The notes under the pieces are model-generated. The model was given only the letters and a program-made list of their open reading frames with translations, searched no databases and had not been told where the DNA came from. DNA of 64,000 bases from Triops longicaudatus (lineage: Eukaryota; Arthropoda; Branchiopoda; Notostraca; Triopsidae), in NCBI GenBank assembly GCA_022885665.1, contig JAGQDJ010000201.1, positions 1-64,000 of the forward strand, given 5' to 3'. Positions 59,801 to 64,000 of this stretch are shown here, piece by piece. Within the stretch, counting starts at the first letter, position 1. Each line of letters opens with the position of its first letter. The position numbers and the translations under genes are program-made.

Positions 59801-61810
59801 CGCCTCGGAATCCCCGTACTCGTAATCGTCACCGCCGCCGAGATACTCTTTACAGCCTGAAAGGAATGAGCTTGACAAAAAAGTATCATTGCTACCCTTA
59901 AGAAGACGGAGATATTTGGAAAGCGAGGGAAGGCGAAGAAGTCGATCTTGCTTCCTCATTCCCTGTTCCTGGGCGGCAGCCCGTGGTGGAAGAATAAGGG
60001 CAAGCCAAATGGAGTGTCGTCTGCCAAATGAGAAAAGAAAATATAAAAGGACACTTTCGACAAGCTCAAAGCACCTTCGTCGTCGTCTTTAGCTCATCTC
60101 CCGGCTTTGTTTTCTTTAACATTCGAGTTACCAACGCGCGGTTTGTCGGATTAGAACCTGGCTTTTCTCCTTCCGACAATAATTCCTTCGCTCTAACTTT
60201 CCCGGTGTCTTTTAAAACTAAACGGAGCCAATATTTTTTTAAGAGTAAGTCTTATACGTGAGACGTAGATGAAAGTTTGATACATCGTGTTGAATAGTTT
60301 AGCCGTAAGGGGTGTTTTGGTTAAATTTTGTTTTGTAAGGAACATGGTGTGGATTTTATAGAATTTTAGTGTGTAGCTCAAAAGTGGTAGATTTTGGTTT
60401 GGAGCATGATTGTTATATTGCCAAAGGCACTTGCAGCCTGGTGGTGGCGGTGTTCAGGGCTGGTGAGTTCCTAACTGCTGCTGGTGGTGTTTGCTAGTAC
60501 TGCTACTTACTATTTACTACTGGTGCTGCTGTTGCACCTGCATGGTCAGGTCATGCTCAGTGACCGCTCAACCAGTCGGAACCAAAGCCACGGCTTGGAC
60601 TTGTGGACCGAGGTGGATTTCAGTGGCTTGGGCTTATGGGGCTGGTGTAAATGGGAAAAAGCCAGACATTATACCGTAAGAGAAATACCATCCTAAGCCC
60701 ACGCTTTTGGGCAGTAGTGAAAGAGTTTGACCATTTTTCTCGCTTACTAAACCTGCTTTTTGTCTTTAACTACCCCAGCATGCCCACAGTGCTAAAAAAA
60801 AATGATTGCCCCAAACCGCATCTATTTTCATCCAAGCATTTACCGGTGAAAAAATTGGCTCTATTTTAGGTATCTTTTCTTATTCTTTTTGGGGTGTAAT
60901 TTTTTTTTCGAACGTTCCGCTCTTTGTATCTAGGATTGAAAAGGTTCTTTGCCGAGGAAACTGTATTGTTGACAAACGAGCTCGCTGAAAACCTCCGTCT
61001 TGTAAACAGACCGTGAAATACTACGGGATGCCCTGTCATTGTCTGTGTTCGAATTGTTACATTGCTTTAGTACGTATGTAAGGGGGTTGCAGCAGCTTAA
61101 GGGAGTGAAAGAGTGCGACGAAAGGCGTACCCAGGCATGCAGGTCTTTTTTAAAATATTACAGCGAAGACACATTTTCTCCCCTTTATATAACGCAGTGC
61201 TGCGGTTTTATTAATTCGAAAGTGGCCTTGCTGGTTGAAGATGGACTTGATAATGCTTATTCGTAATTCGCCTGGTTGCCCTTGGAATGCGATGCTGGGA
61301 TATGCGAGGCAAAATCTTAAAATTCTAGAAAATAAATTCAATCTCTGGAATCTATGCGTTTTTTTTTCGGTCGAGAGCGAAGCTAAACGTTTTAGAAACA
61401 CTATCGCATGAGTTACTTGAATTAGTACCATTGCTAAAGAAATTCCGAAGACTGTTCTTCACTAGATTAGCGGTTTTCGCATATGCTTTTGCGCAGACCA
61501 ACCAGGAAAACTTGCATTGGAGCTTATGAAAGACGACTCTCCTACGTAGTCTTGTATGTATGTACGGTGGTCATTTTCGGCTACATGCGTCGTCAACCAT
61601 GGAAAGAAAAGCTTCCTCATTGGGCGATAACCCTCAAACATACATTTTTTCTCTCTCTTCAGCCTGTGGCCAAAACTAACGTTTCGCTCAGTTCTTCGAA
61701 TTTGTGCAATGAAGCTCAGCCATAGAATTGAAAGCAGGAACCCGAAAAAAGCACAGCTGATACACAAATGATATATTTCGATTTTTGTGTCTATTTTTCT
61801 CCAAATTTAG
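56808..61810. other. Putative large first intron
   Basis: Five kilobases with no splice-supported open frame. It contains a G-run at 56949-56964 and a G-run/N/C-run at 59621-59656. A 140-codon frame at 57336-57758 has no recognisable features and AT-driven composition. Confidence 0.4.
59621..59656. other. Assembly uncertainty: G-run, N, then C-rich inverted run
   Basis: Fourteen G, then a single N at 59635, then CGGCGGGCGCCCCCCCC. The only ambiguous base in the window sits at the start of a G/C inverted repeat, suggesting a sequencing or gap-filling artefact and an unreliable local length. Confidence 0.8.
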
Positions 61811-62248
61811 ACCGAAGACATCGTCGACGACTTTGTCGTAAGAATGGTGCTGCCGACCTTGCGACGTGTTCCGTTTCGAGTTCATCGTCGTCCTCCTCGT
61901 CTTTCATGTGCCATGCCCCCAATCCCAGCGTTGTGCAGGTCTCGGATGAACAAAATAATCCCGTGATGCAAATGAGCCCGAGTCCGCTTAGCACCTCTGC
62001 AGCCGGTACTTGGACGTGTCCAGCATCCCGAACGCCGCGCGGTGCGTTAATGATATCCCTCCAAGACAGCGAAATGACAACAACGACCACCACGACGCGA
62101 TTACGATCGTCTTGCAGCTCCTCTAGTCCAGCACCAGCATCGTCCTCTGTGTCCTCATCACCGCGAAGATCAACAATATTACGATCCTCATTATGGCCCT
62201 CTACGCTTACCTTCTTCATTATGGCCGCTTTGTTATTCAGGATAGGGG
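61811..62248 (+). CDS. Candidate low-complexity coding exon
   Basis: Acceptor CCAAATTTAG and donor GGGG|GTAAGT bound 438 bases open in a frame that enters and leaves in phase 1, compatible with the 56.7 kb exon. The peptide is Ser/Thr/Arg-rich (a run of nine Ser, a run of seven Thr, 'DRRHRRRLCRK' at its start), as in disordered regions of regulatory proteins. The opposite strand is also open for 155 codons, and an alternative GTAAGA donor lies 27 bases in, so strand, frame and extent are all uncertain. Confidence 0.3.
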
Positions 62249-64000
62249 GTAAGTGCAAGGGGATATTTCTCGCATTCTTCGTTTTTTATGTATCACCTCT
62301 GAATTGTTCCTTCCGGTCTCATTTCTCTTTTTTACCTGTTTTCACCGATGTTTTCTCTTGAAAGAAACTTGAGCTTGTTTTTGGGTTTAAAACACCAATT
62401 ATTTCTTGTCTGGGGTGAGTGAAACTTTTTCGAAGGCATATTAAAAAAAAAAAGAAGAAAAAAGTTACAGTTGCAGCTTTAGCTTTACATCCCCTAAGGG
62501 AAGCTAGCGCTGAGTCCAAGTTTGCTGTTGTGTTGGAAGTACAAGCAACGGAGTGTGAACGACGCCTTGGCGTCGGGGACGTTCGCGCTTGAGTGACTTC
62601 CCCTAACAGTGCATGCGGCTTCGTGGAGCTGCCTGACCGAAGACGACCACGTCTAAGAAGAGAAACTTTTTTGGTCTAAATCCATCGACCTTCAACAGCG
62701 ATCTTCAACTGTAGCGTTTTTATGGCGCAATAGCGCAACGCTAGTCACTCTTGAGTTCTTTTGCCTCTCGGAACTCGAACTCAGCTTTCGGTCGACATCG
62801 AGGACTCGGAAGCACAAACGTGGAAGAACGATGTTGATGTGGGCAGGTGTGACGTTTGCCATTAGGAGGTTGGCTTAGGCCATTTTTTTCATGGAATGAT
62901 CCTTTTTTATAGATTTAGTGAACGAGCTCTCGTCAACTTCTTTCGTCGTGACGAGCCCTAGCACGCTAACAGTGCCACGACATGGAAATCGCTCATTTTT
63001 CATTATTGAGTGTTGAGACTGATTTTTTTTTTCTCTAACGAAAGCGAAGAATTATCGATTTTTAAATGTAAAATCTCAGCTTTTCAGTCTTGGCCATGAA
63101 CACCACTTCAACAGTGCTTTGAGTGTTTTGGGGGGTTCAATGTCATGGTTTCCGTGTAAAGGGATTTTAAGCTCGTAAAGACAAGTTAAGGGGTCAGCTC
63201 ACATTGATTTCATTATGGATGGGCAAAACCTGAGTTTGTTGGTCGCCCTTTTCCAGGTTTTATAGCCAGTGTCACGTACTGTAGATCCAGCGAACGAGTT
63301 CACTAAGCTTCTTATTGGCAATCAAAGAACTCGGGCCATTAACATGGTATCTTTTTGTGCTGCATTTGGAAATAACCGTAACAGCAACCTGACAGCGTTA
63401 AAAAGTAGTAAACCATTTAATAAGGCTTCTCTTCTCAAGGTTCGTTGTGCTATTGCACTAGAATTTGAGCGATGGATTATGTGTAGCAAAGACTTTTCTT
63501 ATTAGTAGTGACAAGCAAAATAATATGAAAAAATAATCCCCATGCCAGGACTTCCGTTGCGTGTCGGGGGTTCATCGTAATAGCGAATGTAGGGAAGCAC
63601 CACGATGGTCTTGTTTTGTTGCTAATATCTTAAGCTGATACAGCCCCCCGCTGGAGATGTTTTGTCACGACAAAAAAATCAGAAGAAGCTGTGGTTGTCG
63701 AGTCATAACCCGGAAAATGAGTCGTAAAAATGGGTCCGAGTTTTTATGTGCTCCTAACATGCCGCAGTCGGCTTGTTTTTCGTTTACAGTCTTCACGTGG
63801 TGGTAATTAAGCGCATGTGGATACCCCTCAAATATTAAGAAATAAGTTATAGCACACCCATTCCTGTTTTTTAACTCCCTTGTTTGAAGCATAGCGTCTA
63901 AGGAAGCTTTCGGAAGCAGCACATCTGGCACGCGACGCTCACGACGTCGGTGTCAGGAGAGATCTTGTTTCCTTTTTCGTGGCTAAGGGAAGAGCACCAC
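62249..64000. other. Right-edge noncoding sequence
   Basis: No gene recognised. If the two preceding exons are real this is intron. Open frames are short and without resemblance to known proteins. Confidence 0.4.

Noticed and set aside
61791..62258. Minus-strand 155-codon frame opposite the Ser-rich exon
   Set aside because: The run of valines and acidic stretches is just the complement of Thr- and Ser-coding repeats. The plus strand has better splice sites, though neither is proven.
1..64000. tRNA genes, conserved microRNAs, CRISPR arrays
   Set aside because: No tRNA B-box arrangement, no mature microRNA I recognised, and no regular spaced repeats were seen by eye; a covariance search would be more sensitive.

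Overview
This is a nuclear genome segment from an animal, most likely an arthropod. Genes are multi-exon with mostly 50-80 bp GT-AG introns, and the encoded proteins closely resemble animal housekeeping genes (PUM3, IGHMBP2, SEC31, PAQR3, RPL34, VTI1A, ZDHHC6, MPPE1/PGAP5, germ cell-less, H2A.Z, squid-type hnRNP). The short introns and compact spacing would suit a small-genome crustacean such as Daphnia, but that is an inference. H2A.Z lacks the SQ-containing tail of Drosophila H2Av, which argues against a fly. All exon models were built by eye from splice sites plus protein similarity. Every complete model sums to a whole number of codons, which is an internal check.

Layout. The left 41 kb is gene-dense. 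PUM3 (minus, 3' end cut off at the left edge) is followed by IGHMBP2 (minus, 3366-14145). A 6.35 kb intron of IGHMBP2 contains a complete 9-exon alkaline phosphatase gene on the opposite strand. One ALP intron in turn carries a 733 bp nonautonomous DNA transposon with perfect 12 bp terminal inverted repeats and 9 bp target duplications. Next come SEC31 (plus), PAQR3 (minus, using a GC-AG intron), about 3.4 kb without a confident gene but with a strong palindromic structure, then RPL34 (minus), VTI1A (plus), ZDHHC6 (plus), MPPE1 (minus), germ cell-less (plus), H2A.Z (minus) and squid/hnRNP (plus). Two squid introns carry near-identical copies of a C/D-box snoRNA-like sequence.

The right 23 kb (about 40.9-64 kb) is very different. 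It holds homopolymer runs, microsatellites, one N next to a G-run/C-run inverted repeat, and no recognisable gene except a plausible first coding exon at 56.7 kb and a possible low-complexity exon at 61.8 kb. The simplest reading is a large-intron gene beginning near 56.7 kb and running off the right edge, preceded by a long noncoding domain.

Functional themes. Several neighbours act in the early secretory pathway: SEC31 (COPII coat), PAQR3 (Golgi membrane protein), VTI1A (Golgi/endosome SNARE), ZDHHC6 (ER palmitoyltransferase), PGAP5/MPPE1 (GPI-anchor remodelling), plus a predicted GPI-anchored alkaline phosphatase. Four gene pairs are head-to-head over 0.4-1.05 kb, suggesting shared promoter regions. 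The VTI1A-ZDHHC6 adjacency matches the human arrangement as I recall it and may be ancient. I found no clearly new defence or enzymatic system. The most unusual items are the paired intronic snoRNA candidates, the transposon nested three levels deep, the GC-AG intron and the palindrome cluster at 25.9 kb.
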